DNA from: Clostridia bacterium
GTDB lineage: Bacteria; Bacillota; Clostridia; Oscillospirales; Acutalibacteraceae
DNA length: 64,000 bases
Assembly: GCA_017450005.1 (NCBI GenBank)
Contig: JAFSYM010000015.1
Span: 1 to 64,000, forward strand
Reading direction: 5' to 3'
The notes under the pieces are model-generated. The model was not told the DNA's origin and did no database searches. It saw nothing but the letters and a program-made list of their open reading frames with translations. Below, piece by piece: positions 43,024 to 52,281 of the stretch. The stretch's first letter is position 1, and every line of letters starts with the position of its first letter. Made by a program: the position numbers and the translations under genes.

Positions 43024-44403
43024 TCAAATACAGACACTTTCAAACGCTTCGCGAATTGTGCGCACACCGATCACTTCAATCTGATCGCGCAGTTCCGTCG
43101 TAATATTTTTCAGATTGTGCTTCGGAATCACACATCTGGAAAAGCCGAGACGCGCCGCTTCACGGACTCTCTGTGCGCATGCATTGACCGACCGAATCTC
43201 GCCGGCAAGACCGATTTCACCGAACGCTAATACGTCATCGCGCACCGGCACGTCCTTTAAGCTGGACACAAGCGCAAGCGCTACGGACAAATCCGACGCC
43301 GGCTCATCCAGCCGCAATCCCCCGACCACATTGACATAGGCGTCCATATTGCCGAAGAAATAGCCTGCGCGTTTTTCGAGAACCGCAAGCAGCATGGACA
43401 ATCGGTTATAATCAAATCCGGTCGTCATGCGTCGCGGATTGCCGAATCCGGTCTGCGTTACAAGACCCTGCACCTCTGCCAAAAGCGGCCGAGAACCCTC
43501 CATCAGACATGCGACGCATGTACCGGACGTGTTTTTCGGTCGTCCTGCAATCAGCATCATGGACGGATTCTCCACTTCCTGCAAGCCCTTGTCCGTCATC
43601 TCAAAGACGCCCAGCTCGTTGGTGGAACCGTATCTGTTTTTGACCGCACGCAAAATACGATAGGAATAATTCCGCTCGCCTTCAAAATACAATACGGCAT
43701 CCACGATATGTTCAAGCACTTTCGGACCGGCTATATTGCCGTCTTTGTTGACATGCCCGACAAGAAACAGCGGTATATTCAAACTCTTTGCGGCGCGCAT
43801 GAGCACGTTCGTCGACTCGCGCACCTGCGTGATGCTGCCGGGCGAAGACGTCAATTCTTCGATGGCCATGGTCTGAATGGAATCAATAATCACAAGTCCC
43901 GGATTGTCGGCGCGCATTGTTTCCGTGATCGTCTGCACGTCGGTCTCACACAAAACGGACAAACGTTCGGTATCGACGCCGAGCCGGTCGGCGCGCAGTT
44001 TGATCTGGTGCGCGGATTCCTCGCCGGAAACATAGAGAATTTCCAGCGTATCGCCGAGCTTCTGACAGATCTGCAGAAGTATGGTCGACTTGCCGATACC
44101 GGGATCGCCGCTGATGAGCACCAGCGAACCTTTGACCAGTCCGCCGCCCAGAACGCGGTCCAATTCGCCAAGACCGGTCAGATACCGGTGCTCGCCGACC
44201 GTCGTAATCTCTCGCAGCCGTTCCGGTCGTGCGGCGCGTGTACTCACCCTGGACGGTGCGGATGCTTTTGTCGCGGATTGTGTCTGACGCACTTCCTCCG
44301 TGAAGGTGTTCCATTGTCCGCATCCGGGACAACATCCATACCATTTCTGCGTTTCATATCCGCATTCCGAACAGATATAAACGGATTTCATTTTTCCGGC
44401 CAT
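43024..44403 (-). CDS. radA: DNA repair protein RadA
   Basis: A 459-aa RecA-like helicase that promotes branch migration in recombination. It has the C4 zinc finger (CSECGYETQKWYGCCPGCG), Walker A GDPGIGKST, the RadA-specific KNRYGSTNELGVF motif, and the C-terminal Lon-like domain. It lies 3 bp after the cwlD-type gene in a leftward operon. Confidence 0.97.
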   Translation of the reverse strand: MAGKMKSVYICSECGYETQKWYGCCPGCGQWNTFTEEVRQTQSATKASAPSRVSTRAARPERLREITTVGEHRYLTGLGELDRVLGGGLVKGSLVLISGDPGIGKSTILLQICQKLGDTLEILYVSGEESAHQIKLRADRLGVDTERLSVLCETDVQTITETMRADNPGLVIIDSIQTMAIEELTSSPGSITQVRESTNVLMRAAKSLNIPLFLVGHVNKDGNIAGPKVLEHIVDAVLYFEGERNYSYRILRAVKNRYGSTNELGVFEMTDKGLQEVENPSMMLIAGRPKNTSGTCVACLMEGSRPLLAEVQGLVTQTGFGNPRRMTTGFDYNRLSMLLAVLEKRAGYFFGNMDAYVNVVGGLRLDEPASDLSVALALVSSLKDVPVRDDVLAFGEIGLAGEIRSVNACAQRVREAARLGFSRCVIPKHNLKNITTELRDQIEVIGVRTIREAFESVCI

Positions 44404-44406
44404 GGA

Positions 44407-45126
44407 TTAAACTTCCTCTGCTTTCTCTCGGTAATCCAGAATCCCCTGAAGAATGGATAATGCAATCTTTGTCTGATACTGCGGCGTTTTGAGAAGAGAC
44501 GCTTCCTGCGGATTGGATAAAAAACCGCATTCCACCATCACAGCCGGACGCATTGCATGATATAATAGGTATATCTCTGTTCCACTCTGCTTGACCTGCC
44601 GTTTGTTATCCGGCTGTGTTGCTGTCACGACGGCAAGCTGGATCGCCTCGGCCAAAGAGCGGCTGCGTGCGTCATTGCCGGAATAAAACACCTGCGTGCC
44701 ATGATACACGGACTGCGTAAAATGATTCTGATGAATGCTGACAAACACGGAATCCGGCGTCTCTTCCATGATCTGCAGCCTGTGATGAATGTCGGAGATT
44801 TTTTGCTTTCGCACGGTTGTGCATCCCGGATCGTGGATCGAATCATCCGTTTCCCGTGTCATTACAGTTTGAATACCTGCACACTGCAGCAGCGCCTGCA
44901 GCCGTTTGGCAATGGATAGATTGATTTCTTTTTCGAGCGTGCCGTCTTCTGCGACCGTTCCCCCGTCGAATCCGCCGTGCCCGGCGTCAATCACAACAGT
45001 ACGCAGGCCGCGATCCGTTGCGGACGTCTGCAGCGTCTTCGCGTTTTCAAACGCTGTCCAGAGCATACTGCCGAGAAAAAGCAGCACAAATGCCGCACTG
45101 ACTACCCACAACTTTTGTTTGCGCAT
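44407..45126 (-). CDS. cwlD: CwlD-type N-acetylmuramoyl-L-alanine amidase
   Basis: A 239-aa protein: one signal anchor (LWVVSAAFVLLFLGSMLW) and an Amidase_3 domain with the zinc ligands IDAGHGGFDGG, the Glu of LEKEINLS, SIHQNHF and the catalytic Glu in MVECGFLSN. Size and single-domain build match CwlD, which removes peptide side chains to make muramic-lactam in spore cortex. ATG 45126 has GGAGG 7 nt away. Another Amidase_3 role in vegetative cells cannot be ruled out. Confidence 0.87.
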   Translation of the reverse strand: MRKQKLWVVSAAFVLLFLGSMLWTAFENAKTLQTSATDRGLRTVVIDAGHGGFDGGTVAEDGTLEKEINLSIAKRLQALLQCAGIQTVMTRETDDSIHDPGCTTVRKQKISDIHHRLQIMEETPDSVFVSIHQNHFTQSVYHGTQVFYSGNDARSRSLAEAIQLAVVTATQPDNKRQVKQSGTEIYLLYHAMRPAVMVECGFLSNPQEASLLKTPQYQTKIALSILQGILDYREKAEEV

Positions 45127-45163
45127 ACACATCCCTCCGTGGGAATGGTATGCGCACAAAAGA

Positions 45164-46063
45164 TCAGTTATGCTCCGCGAGAGCGAAAATCGTCTGCTCC
45201 TCCCCCGCTGAAATCTTTGTCCGGGCAAGGTCTAAAAGATACGACAGAAAGTAGCCGAAGTAAAACCCAAAGGCATTCATCAGAATGTCGTCAATGTCAA
45301 AATGTCCCATATTCAGCAGCAGCTGTGCCGCCTCGATCACAACAGAGCACACCAATGGAATGAGAATAATACGAACCATGTCCGTCTTTACACGGAACAC
45401 GCGTAAGAAAAAACCGAACGGAAAGAAGCACAGCAAATTGCCCAGAAAATAGAATCGGTTCTCATACGATGCAGACGACACCTGAAAGTATTCTGCAATC
45501 ATCGCAAACGGAACCAGATTCACGCCTGCTTCCCCGCCGGGCTCGCGCTGCAGAATAAAGCAATAAATCAGCACGCAGACATAAAAGAAAAGAAACACGC
45601 CGGTGCTGTCCCGAAAGAAGCGCGTGTAGTCGGACATAAAATGCGGCGGGCTGTTTTTCATCGGCAGGCTCAGACGCAGCAGCATCAGCGACACATAGCC
45701 GACAGCCCAGACAAAGGAAACTATCATCGGTTTGTCATAGAAAAACGTATACTGCCACCAGGATAATCTGCCCGCCTGTATCTGCAAAACAATCTGATCG
45801 AACATAGTTTTTGCTAATATTCCGAGCAAAAACAAAGACAACCCCTTGCCGATCACGGTCAAACTGCGCGGCAGAAGCACAAAGAAACCGGCCGTACAAA
45901 TCAGTGAAAACAGTATCGACAGCAGAATCTGTACGGTGAAATGACCGATCAGACGAAAAGAAGGCAGACAACACAGATAATATGCGATTGCAACCGCCGC
46001 AGCGATCAACCACTGCAGCGCGGGATGCAGGATGAAGCTTTCCCGATACAGCTTATTCATCAT
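45164..46063 (-). CDS. VanZ-family membrane protein
   Basis: A 299-aa protein with about eight membrane segments. The VanZ-like core is in the second half (NLVPFAMIAEYF, then YFLGNLLCFFPFGFFLRVF, and the GHFDIDDILMNAFGFYFGYF motif). VanZ proteins affect glycopeptide or lipopeptide sensitivity by an unclear mechanism; housekeeping copies are common. It overlaps ruvX by 11 bp. Confidence 0.9.
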   Translation of the reverse strand: MMNKLYRESFILHPALQWLIAAAVAIAYYLCCLPSFRLIGHFTVQILLSILFSLICTAGFFVLLPRSLTVIGKGLSLFLLGILAKTMFDQIVLQIQAGRLSWWQYTFFYDKPMIVSFVWAVGYVSLMLLRLSLPMKNSPPHFMSDYTRFFRDSTGVFLFFYVCVLIYCFILQREPGGEAGVNLVPFAMIAEYFQVSSASYENRFYFLGNLLCFFPFGFFLRVFRVKTDMVRIILIPLVCSVVIEAAQLLLNMGHFDIDDILMNAFGFYFGYFLSYLLDLARTKISAGEEQTIFALAEHN

Positions 46064-46475
46064 GGTGCTTCCGATGATCCAGATAGGATTGCAATATCAT
46101 CACAGCGGCTACACTGTCAATGACGTTTTTTCTCTTTTTGCCGTAGGTTTTCGTTTCATTGAGCGCATAATGCGCCGATACGGTCGTCAGCCGCTCGTCC
46201 CAAAGAACGGTTTTGACGCCGCATGCCTCGCTCAGGTCTGCGGCAAATGCCGCGCATTTTTCCGCACGCTCGCCGACAGTACCGTTCATATTTTTCGGAT
46301 AACCGACAACGATCAGTTCTGCGGCCGTTTCCCGAACAATCCGGCTGACTTCGTCAATCACACGGGGGATATACCGTTCGTGAATCACCGTCACCGGAGA
46401 CGCAAGCATCTCCAGCTTATCGCAGACGGCAATCCCCGTACGGCTGTCCCCTAAATCAACAGATACTATGACCAT
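46053..46475 (-). CDS. ruvX: Putative pre-16S rRNA nuclease / Holliday-junction resolvase-like YqgF
   Basis: A 140-aa RNase H-fold protein of normal family length. Motifs are VDLGDSRTGIAVCDKL, VGYPKNMNGTVGERAEK, WDERLTTVSAHYAL and the closing DSVAAVMILQSYLD, which keep the acidic active site. Known roles are 16S rRNA 5'-end maturation or junction cleavage. It lies 6 bp after the penicillin-binding-protein gene. Confidence 0.95.
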   Translation of the reverse strand: MVIVSVDLGDSRTGIAVCDKLEMLASPVTVIHERYIPRVIDEVSRIVRETAAELIVVGYPKNMNGTVGERAEKCAAFAADLSEACGVKTVLWDERLTTVSAHYALNETKTYGKKRKNVIDSVAAVMILQSYLDHRKHHDE

Positions 46476-46481
46476 ATTGCA

Positions 46482-48752
46482 TTACCCGAACAAATTGTTC
46501 CAGATCGGCTGATTGGCCCACTCCTCAACGATTTCCGCCACCTGACTGGCGCCCTCGTTGATGGCTTGCTCAACATGCGAGACAGCCGTGCAGCTTGTGC
46601 ACTGCTTCGGCAGATCTGCCGTCTTATACCATCCGTATCCGCCCACACCGCAATTTCTGCCCGCCAGCAGTCCCGTACGTGAACAATATGCTTTTTTGAT
46701 GGTCGCGCCGCTCTTGGGGAAGGTCATACTCGAATCGAGATTGCGGTGAATTTTGCTGAATACATCCAGGAAGATACGTCCGCAGGGATTGACGCTGGTA
46801 TGCATGTTTTTCGCAAGGTCATATCCGTACCAGATCGCGCAGACATAGTACGGCGTGCCGGCACAGAACCAACGGTTCATATCCTCGTCCGTCGTACCGG
46901 TTTTACACATCACGTGGAAATTCTGAACCGTGTAGCCGCTGCCGTAACTCGAAATCGGCACGGTCTGCAGCAGCTCGCACATCACATCCGCCGTATCGGG
47001 CGAAAGCGCCTGCTCGCCCTGCGCGTCGCGGTTAGAGAGGATCACCTGCCCCGCACTGTCGCGCACTTCGTAATAGCAGTAGGGCTTATAGTACATACCG
47101 CCGTTGCCGAACGTCGCGTAAGCCGCAGCCATCTCCAATGTGGTTGCGCCGTATGTCATCGCGCCGACACACACAGGCGGAAGCGACGCATCGTTGACCA
47201 TGTCGACGTGCTTCAGATGGAAATGGTTGGTCATATAGTCCAGGCAGGTCGATACGCCGCCGGGCAGAATGCCGTCATATACGATACGCGCAGGCACCGT
47301 GTTCAACGACACCTCCAGCGCATACTGTACCGTGCGGGATGAACCGCTTGTGCTGCCGTCCACGTTCTTCGGCCACAGCTTGCCGTTCTGTGCAATCGCC
47401 TGATTCTTGACGTAAGTCGACCAGGTGATCGCATTCTTTTCAATCGCAGGACTGTAAACGGACAGGGGCTTGATGCTCGAGCCGGGCTGACGCGGTGAAT
47501 CGGCCGCGCGGTTGAGACAACGCGCGCCGTCCTTCTTGCCGGCCTGGCCGACAATGGCCACAACACGTCCTTTATAGTCCATGATAGTCATGGATGACTG
47601 TACGGCCGGATGTTCTTTCGTGTCGGTCTCGTTCGGATTCGGAAAAGCCGATCTTCTGGAATAGACATCCTCAAGAATATTCTGAATCTTCGGATCGACG
47701 GCGCAGTCAATCTGCAGCCCGCCGTAATAGATCATCTTCGTCGCCTCGGAGCGCGTATAGCCGAGCTGCGAGACCAGATCGGAAATAACCTGATCGATCA
47801 CGAAGTCGATATAGAAGTTCTGGTACTGCTCCTCTTTTTCTTCCTTGACTTTTTCTTCACTTGCAACGTACCGGGAGTCGTTTGTCAAAATGAGATCATA
47901 TTTCAGCGCTTCGTTATACTCGGCATGGGTGATCATCCCCTGGTCGAGCATTTGCGCCAGACAATACTTCTGACGCGATTTGTTCTTTTCGGGATTGTAA
48001 AGCGGATTGAAGGAGTACGGCGCTTTTGTAATGGAAGCGAGCACCGTACACTCGGAAAGATTCAGTTCGTTCAGATCCTTGCCGAAATACGTTTCAGCCG
48101 CCGTTTTCACGCCGTAACAGCCGCTGCCAAGATACACAACGTTTAAATATGCCTCCAGAATCTCTTTTTTATCATAATTCTTTTCGAGATTCAAAGCACT
48201 GAGAATCTCGTTGTACTTACGAACAATCGTCACCTCGCGGTGATCGGTGACGTTTTTGATGAGCTGCTGTGTAATGGATGAAGCGCCCTCATCAAAAGAG
48301 AGCGAAGAGATAACGCCGCCCAGACGATACCAGTCCACACCCTTGTGCAGATAAAACCGCTTGTCTTCCAGCGCGATGAATGCATTGGCAAGATTCTTGG
48401 GAATCTCGTCGTAATCAACCCAGATACGGTTGATCTCGCCGTGCAGTCGCGTGTATTCGTACGGCTTGTTGTTTTCGTCGAATGCATAGATGAAGGAGGT
48501 CTGATTCTGATTGGTCTTCTCGTCCTCAAGGTTAATCACAGGCTTGCCGCCGATCACCATAAAGGCATTCGTCAGCACATACCCGCCCACAACGCATGCG
48601 GTCAGGAAACAAATCAGGAAGAACGCAAGCACGATCGACAGGAACGTGTGCTTTTTCTTCTTTTTCTTCTTCTTTTTTTTCGGCTGCGCAGCGGCAGTTC
48701 GCGGCTGAGAGATGCGCACGTCGCTGCTTTCGGAATTCGGATTTTGCGGCAT
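46482..48752 (-). CDS. Class A penicillin-binding protein (transglycosylase-transpeptidase)
   Basis: A 756-aa bifunctional peptidoglycan synthase. After a basic tail with ten consecutive lysines (about residues 25-34) comes one membrane helix (FLSIVLAFFLICFLTACVVG). The GT51 domain has catalytic Glu in ALEDKRFYLHKGVDW, with EGASSITQQLIKN, and ILEAYLNVVYLG. The transpeptidase has SSIK in RQPGSSIKPL, SLN and KTGTTDE. ATG 48752 is chosen since AAAGGAGG lies 9 nt upstream; the ATG at 48776 precedes that site. It heads the leftward operon to radA. Confidence 0.95.
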   Translation of the reverse strand: MPQNPNSESSDVRISQPRTAAAQPKKKKKKKKKKHTFLSIVLAFFLICFLTACVVGGYVLTNAFMVIGGKPVINLEDEKTNQNQTSFIYAFDENNKPYEYTRLHGEINRIWVDYDEIPKNLANAFIALEDKRFYLHKGVDWYRLGGVISSLSFDEGASSITQQLIKNVTDHREVTIVRKYNEILSALNLEKNYDKKEILEAYLNVVYLGSGCYGVKTAAETYFGKDLNELNLSECTVLASITKAPYSFNPLYNPEKNKSRQKYCLAQMLDQGMITHAEYNEALKYDLILTNDSRYVASEEKVKEEKEEQYQNFYIDFVIDQVISDLVSQLGYTRSEATKMIYYGGLQIDCAVDPKIQNILEDVYSRRSAFPNPNETDTKEHPAVQSSMTIMDYKGRVVAIVGQAGKKDGARCLNRAADSPRQPGSSIKPLSVYSPAIEKNAITWSTYVKNQAIAQNGKLWPKNVDGSTSGSSRTVQYALEVSLNTVPARIVYDGILPGGVSTCLDYMTNHFHLKHVDMVNDASLPPVCVGAMTYGATTLEMAAAYATFGNGGMYYKPYCYYEVRDSAGQVILSNRDAQGEQALSPDTADVMCELLQTVPISSYGSGYTVQNFHVMCKTGTTDEDMNRWFCAGTPYYVCAIWYGYDLAKNMHTSVNPCGRIFLDVFSKIHRNLDSSMTFPKSGATIKKAYCSRTGLLAGRNCGVGGYGWYKTADLPKQCTSCTAVSHVEQAINEGASQVAEIVEEWANQPIWNNLFG

Positions 48753-48868
48753 GGTCAAATTCCTCCTTTTACTCATGTTGTATTATAACACATATTTTCA
48801 AAAAAGTTTAGTCTATTCTGAAAAAATTTTTAAATTCTTAACTTTTTATTACAAATAAACTTTGATTA

Positions 48869-48897
48869 TTGCATTATTACGATTTGCGTGATAAAAT
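48869..48897 (+). promoter_or_regulatory. Promoter of the NfeD-SPFH operon
   Basis: TTGCAT (48869-48874), 17-bp spacer, TAAAAT (48892-48897). Confidence 0.55.
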
Positions 48898-48941
48898 ATA
48901 GTAAAGTCGTTCGACTGAGTATTGTAGAATGACAACCCTTT

Positions 48942-49406
48942 GTGGAGGTGGTTTCGACGGATTGGAATACAACTGTTTTATGGCTGGTGTTGATGCTTGC
49001 GCTGATTCTTGTTGAAGCGGCAACTGCGCAGCTCGTCACAATCTGGTTTGCGCTCGGTGCGCTCGCAGCACTGCTGACATCCGCATTCCACGGTCCTCTG
49101 TGGCTTCAGATTGTACTGTTTGCCGTGGTCTCGGCTGTGTCGCTTGCTCTCACCCGCCCGCTCGCCAAAAAGCTGACCAAAACAGACAAAGTCGCAACCA
49201 ATGCCGATCGGGTGCTCAATCAGATCGGCATCGTGCAGGAAGAAATCGACAACACGAAGGCCTGCGGCACTGTTATGGTCAACGGCGCTGTCTGGTCGGC
49301 TCGTTCCGCCGACGGCATCCCGATTGTATCCGGCACACGCGTACATGTTGACCGGATCGAAGGCGTCAAAGTCATTGTAACCGCATTGAATCAAAAGGAG
49401 GAATAA
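48942..49406 (+). CDS. NfeD-family membrane protein
   Basis: A protein of about 150 aa with three membrane segments (VLMLALILVEAATAQLVTIW onward) and a C-terminal OB-fold domain (GIVQEEID, GAVWSARSADG, VHVDRIEGVKVIV). It partners SPFH proteins, and the SPFH gene follows by 2 bp. The start is uncertain: GTG 48942 opens the frame, but the obvious Shine-Dalgarno (GGAGGTGG, 48944-48951) lies inside the first codons with no standard start codon at a proper distance after it. Confidence 0.88.
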   Translation: MEVVSTDWNTTVLWLVLMLALILVEAATAQLVTIWFALGALAALLTSAFHGPLWLQIVLFAVVSAVSLALTRPLAKKLTKTDKVATNADRVLNQIGIVQEEIDNTKACGTVMVNGAVWSARSADGIPIVSGTRVHVDRIEGVKVIVTALNQKEE

Positions 49407-49408
49407 TT

Positions 49409-50326
49409 ATGCCATTCATTCTCATCGGTATCGTACTTGTGGTTCTGCTTCTGGTCGTGGTGAACATCAAAATCGTCCCGCAATCCCGCGCTTACGTGGT
49501 GGAGCGTCTGGGCACGTACAAGGAGACGTGGCAGACCGGTCTGCACATCAAGATCCCGTTCATTGAGCGTATTTCCAAAAACGTCTCCCTGAAGGAGCAG
49601 GTCGTGGATTTCCCGCCCCAGCCCGTGATTACCAAGGACAACGTGACGATGCAGATCGACACGGTCGTCTTCTTCCAGATCACCGACCCGAAGCTGTACA
49701 CGTACGGTGTGGAAAACCCGATCTCCGCAATCGAAAACCTATCCGCAACTACGCTGCGTAACATCATCGGTGAACTTGAGCTCGACCACACGCTCACATC
49801 ACGCGACACAATCAACGCCAAAATCCGCGTTATCCTCGACGAAGCGACCGATCCCTGGGGCATCAAGGTCAACCGCGTGGAGCTCAAAAACATCATCCCG
49901 CCGCACGAAATCCAGGATGCAATGGAAAAGCAGATGAAAGCCGAGCGTCAGCGTCGTGAAGCGATTCTGCGCGCCGAGGGTGAAAAGGCGAGTAAGATCC
50001 TTGTCGCGGAAGGTCAGAAAGAAAGCCAGATCCTTGCCGCGCAGGCCGAAAAGGAAGCGGCAATTCTGCACGCAGAGGCCGTCAAGGAAGCGAAGATCCG
50101 CGAAGCGGAAGGCGAAGCGGAAGCCATCCTGCAGGTTCAGAAGGCCAATGCACAGGCCATCGCCATGATTAACGAAGCAGCCCCCGGCGATGGATTTATC
50201 ACACTCAGAAGCCTTGAAGCATTTGCAAAAGCTGCCGATGGTCAGGCGACCAAGATCATCATTCCCAGCGATCTGCAGGGTGTTGCAGGCCTTGCAACCG
50301 GCATCTCCGAACTGCTCAAAAAATAA
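49409..50326 (+). CDS. SPFH/Band 7 (stomatin/paraslipin) protein
   Basis: A 305-aa membrane-anchored scaffold of lipid-ordered zones. An N-terminal hydrophobic segment (FILIGIVLVVLLLVVVNI) leads into the SPFH domain (QSRAYVVERLGTYKETW to RVELKNIIPP), then a Glu/Ala-rich coiled coil (AEKEAAILHAEAVKEA) that drives oligomerisation. AAAAGGAGG is a strong ribosome site. It forms an operon with nfeD and may help protect membranes or organise quality control. Confidence 0.95.
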   Translation: MPFILIGIVLVVLLLVVVNIKIVPQSRAYVVERLGTYKETWQTGLHIKIPFIERISKNVSLKEQVVDFPPQPVITKDNVTMQIDTVVFFQITDPKLYTYGVENPISAIENLSATTLRNIIGELELDHTLTSRDTINAKIRVILDEATDPWGIKVNRVELKNIIPPHEIQDAMEKQMKAERQRREAILRAEGEKASKILVAEGQKESQILAAQAEKEAAILHAEAVKEAKIREAEGEAEAILQVQKANAQAIAMINEAAPGDGFITLRSLEAFAKAADGQATKIIIPSDLQGVAGLATGISELLKK

Positions 50327-50337
50327 ACATCGTTTTC

Positions 50338-50372
50338 TGCCGCGGACAGTTAGTTGCTGCCCGCGGCATTTT
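50338..50372 (+). terminator. Terminator after the SPFH gene
   Basis: TGCCGCGG (50338-50345) and CCGCGGCA (50361-50368), followed by TTTTC. Confidence 0.8.
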
Positions 50373-50419
50373 CTACGTTTTGCTCAAAAAAGTCTGCGAA
50401 ATATTTATAGTTTAACCAC

Positions 50420-50448
50420 TTGACGATGCGCACGTTTTTTTATATAAT
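50420..50448 (+). promoter_or_regulatory. Promoter of the metallophosphoesterase-gtrA-polC run
   Basis: TTGACG (50420-50425), 17-bp spacer, TATAAT (50443-50448). polC has no visible promoter or terminator before it, so it may be transcribed from here. Confidence 0.7.
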
Positions 50449-50498
50449 ATTAACTGCTGATTTTATGCAGCAAATCATTGAAAACTGAGGTCAGCGAA

Positions 50499-51686
50499 AT
50501 GGGCAATATAAGACTGCAGTTCCGTCCGGACGGGAAGTTCAAGATTCTCCAACTCACGGATGTGCACGGAATCTGCAAAAAAACACCGGATACAACGCGT
50601 TTGATCGAAGGCATTCTGGACAAAGAAAAGCCTGATCTTGTTGTGATCACCGGAGATCAGATCAAGGGTTACGGTCTTTCCTATCTGCACGGCGACAAGC
50701 GCAAAAAGGTCGAGCAGGCCATCGACAACTATACCGAACCGATCGACCGCAGAGGCATTCCCTTTGCCGTTACCTTCGGCAACCATGACCCCCAGGTCGG
50801 CTATTCCGCCGAGGAACAGATCAAAATGTACGAGGCGTTCGATCACTGCATCGTTCCCGAGGACGATTCGCGGCTGGAAGCGGGCACATTCAGCTTGCCG
50901 ATCTACAGCAGCCGCAGCGATGAACCGGCCGTGAATCTGTATCTGATCGATACCGGTACCAACGCGAAAGAAGGCGGATACGAAGCTCTGCCGACCGAAA
51001 AGATCGAATGGTACCGCGGTATACGCGAAAAGCTGCGCGAAAAGTGGGGTCGGTACATCCCCTCTATGGTATTCCAGCACATCCCGGTGCATGAGATCTA
51101 CAATCTCTTCGATGAAGTGGACAAAAAGCATCCGGACGCCGTCAAAGCCTACCGTATACACAAGGGTCAGTTTTTCAAGCTGAAGGATGAATTTGCGCAC
51201 GGCGACGTCAAGCTTTATGAGCCGGCGTCTATCCCGGATGTCAACACCGGCGAATTTGAGGCGATGACTGAAAAGGGCGATGTTTTCGCCATGTACTTCG
51301 GCCACGATCACCAAAACAACTTTGTCGGCACGTATCAGGGCATCGATATGGGGTTCGGTCCATCCTGCGGCTTCAATGAATACGGAAACGGCGTCGAGCG
51401 CGGATGCCGCATTATCGAGCTGGACGAAAAAGACATTCGTCACTACAACACGTATGTCGTCACGTACCGTCAGCTTTTCGGCGAAAAAGTCATCAAACCC
51501 TTCCAGAAAAGCTTTTATGATAAAATCCCGACGTCCATCGACGCGGGTGTTATCGCCGGCACGAAGCTGCTCGCCTGCCTTGCCGTAATCATCGGCTCCT
51601 CGTTCCTGCCGATCAGCTGGTATTTCAAGCTGCTGATCGACGCGGCCGCACTGGTCGCTGCGGTAATCGTCATTAAACGCTTATAA
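50499..51686 (+). CDS. Calcineurin-like metallophosphoesterase with C-terminal membrane segments
   Basis: A 395-aa protein with the full set of metal ligands: LTDVHG, VITGDQI, GNHDP, the His pair in FQHIPVH, and GHDHQN. It is of the Dcr2/ICR1-like branch of phosphodiesterases; the substrate is unknown. The last 45 residues hold two hydrophobic segments (KLLACLAVIIGSSFLPI and LLIDAAALVAAVIVI), an unusual membrane hairpin or tail anchor. ATG 50499 has TGAGGT upstream. It heads a run with gtrA and polC. Confidence 0.88.
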   Translation: MGNIRLQFRPDGKFKILQLTDVHGICKKTPDTTRLIEGILDKEKPDLVVITGDQIKGYGLSYLHGDKRKKVEQAIDNYTEPIDRRGIPFAVTFGNHDPQVGYSAEEQIKMYEAFDHCIVPEDDSRLEAGTFSLPIYSSRSDEPAVNLYLIDTGTNAKEGGYEALPTEKIEWYRGIREKLREKWGRYIPSMVFQHIPVHEIYNLFDEVDKKHPDAVKAYRIHKGQFFKLKDEFAHGDVKLYEPASIPDVNTGEFEAMTEKGDVFAMYFGHDHQNNFVGTYQGIDMGFGPSCGFNEYGNGVERGCRIIELDEKDIRHYNTYVVTYRQLFGEKVIKPFQKSFYDKIPTSIDAGVIAGTKLLACLAVIIGSSFLPISWYFKLLIDAAALVAAVIVIKRL

Positions 51687-51709
51687 TTTTTTGAAAGGAT
51701 GAATACAGT

Positions 51710-52264
51710 ATGTCTAACAACGCACAAGGTACCGAAAAAGTGAAATTCACCGAAAAATACGCAGAGCTTTGGAAATTCATCAAGTTCTCTATCGTCGGTT
51801 TCTCATCGACACTTGTCGAGCTTGGCGTCTTTTATCTGCTGCAGTACGTCGTATTCAAAAACACATTGACGGCTCCTATGCCCGATAACGCTTTCTTCCG
51901 CTTTGTCAGCTTCACCGGTCTTGCAGACGGTATGGGTTACTTCTATGCATACGTGATTTCCACAACGATCGGCTACATCATTGCATTTATTCTCAACAGA
52001 AAGACCACCTTCAAAGCAGACTCCAACGTGGTATTGAGCACCATTCTTTACATCATCATGGTCATCTTCACCATCGGCATGACCGCATGGCTCGGCACAC
52101 AGTTCCAGATGTTCATGGCGTCCAAGGGATTGAAAGCGCTCGGCGACGCAATCGGCAAACCGATCGTTGCGGCGTTGGCCACGGTCTGGACGTATCCGCT
52201 CAACCGCTTTGTGATCCATCGCCATAAGAAAGAAACAGTTGCAACGGACGAAGCGACGAAATAA
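51710..52264 (+). CDS. GtrA-like membrane protein
   Basis: A 184-aa protein with four membrane segments and the GtrA signature (IKFSIVGFSSTLVELGVFYL, then IIAFILNRKTTFK, and YPLNRFVIHRH at the end). GtrA proteins are thought to help flip lipid-linked sugars for surface glycans. No glycosyltransferase partner lies next to it. It is followed 17 bp later by polC. Confidence 0.92.
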   Translation: MSNNAQGTEKVKFTEKYAELWKFIKFSIVGFSSTLVELGVFYLLQYVVFKNTLTAPMPDNAFFRFVSFTGLADGMGYFYAYVISTTIGYIIAFILNRKTTFKADSNVVLSTILYIIMVIFTIGMTAWLGTQFQMFMASKGLKALGDAIGKPIVAALATVWTYPLNRFVIHRHKKETVATDEATK

Positions 52265-52281
52265 TCCCATTTCTGATTGAT

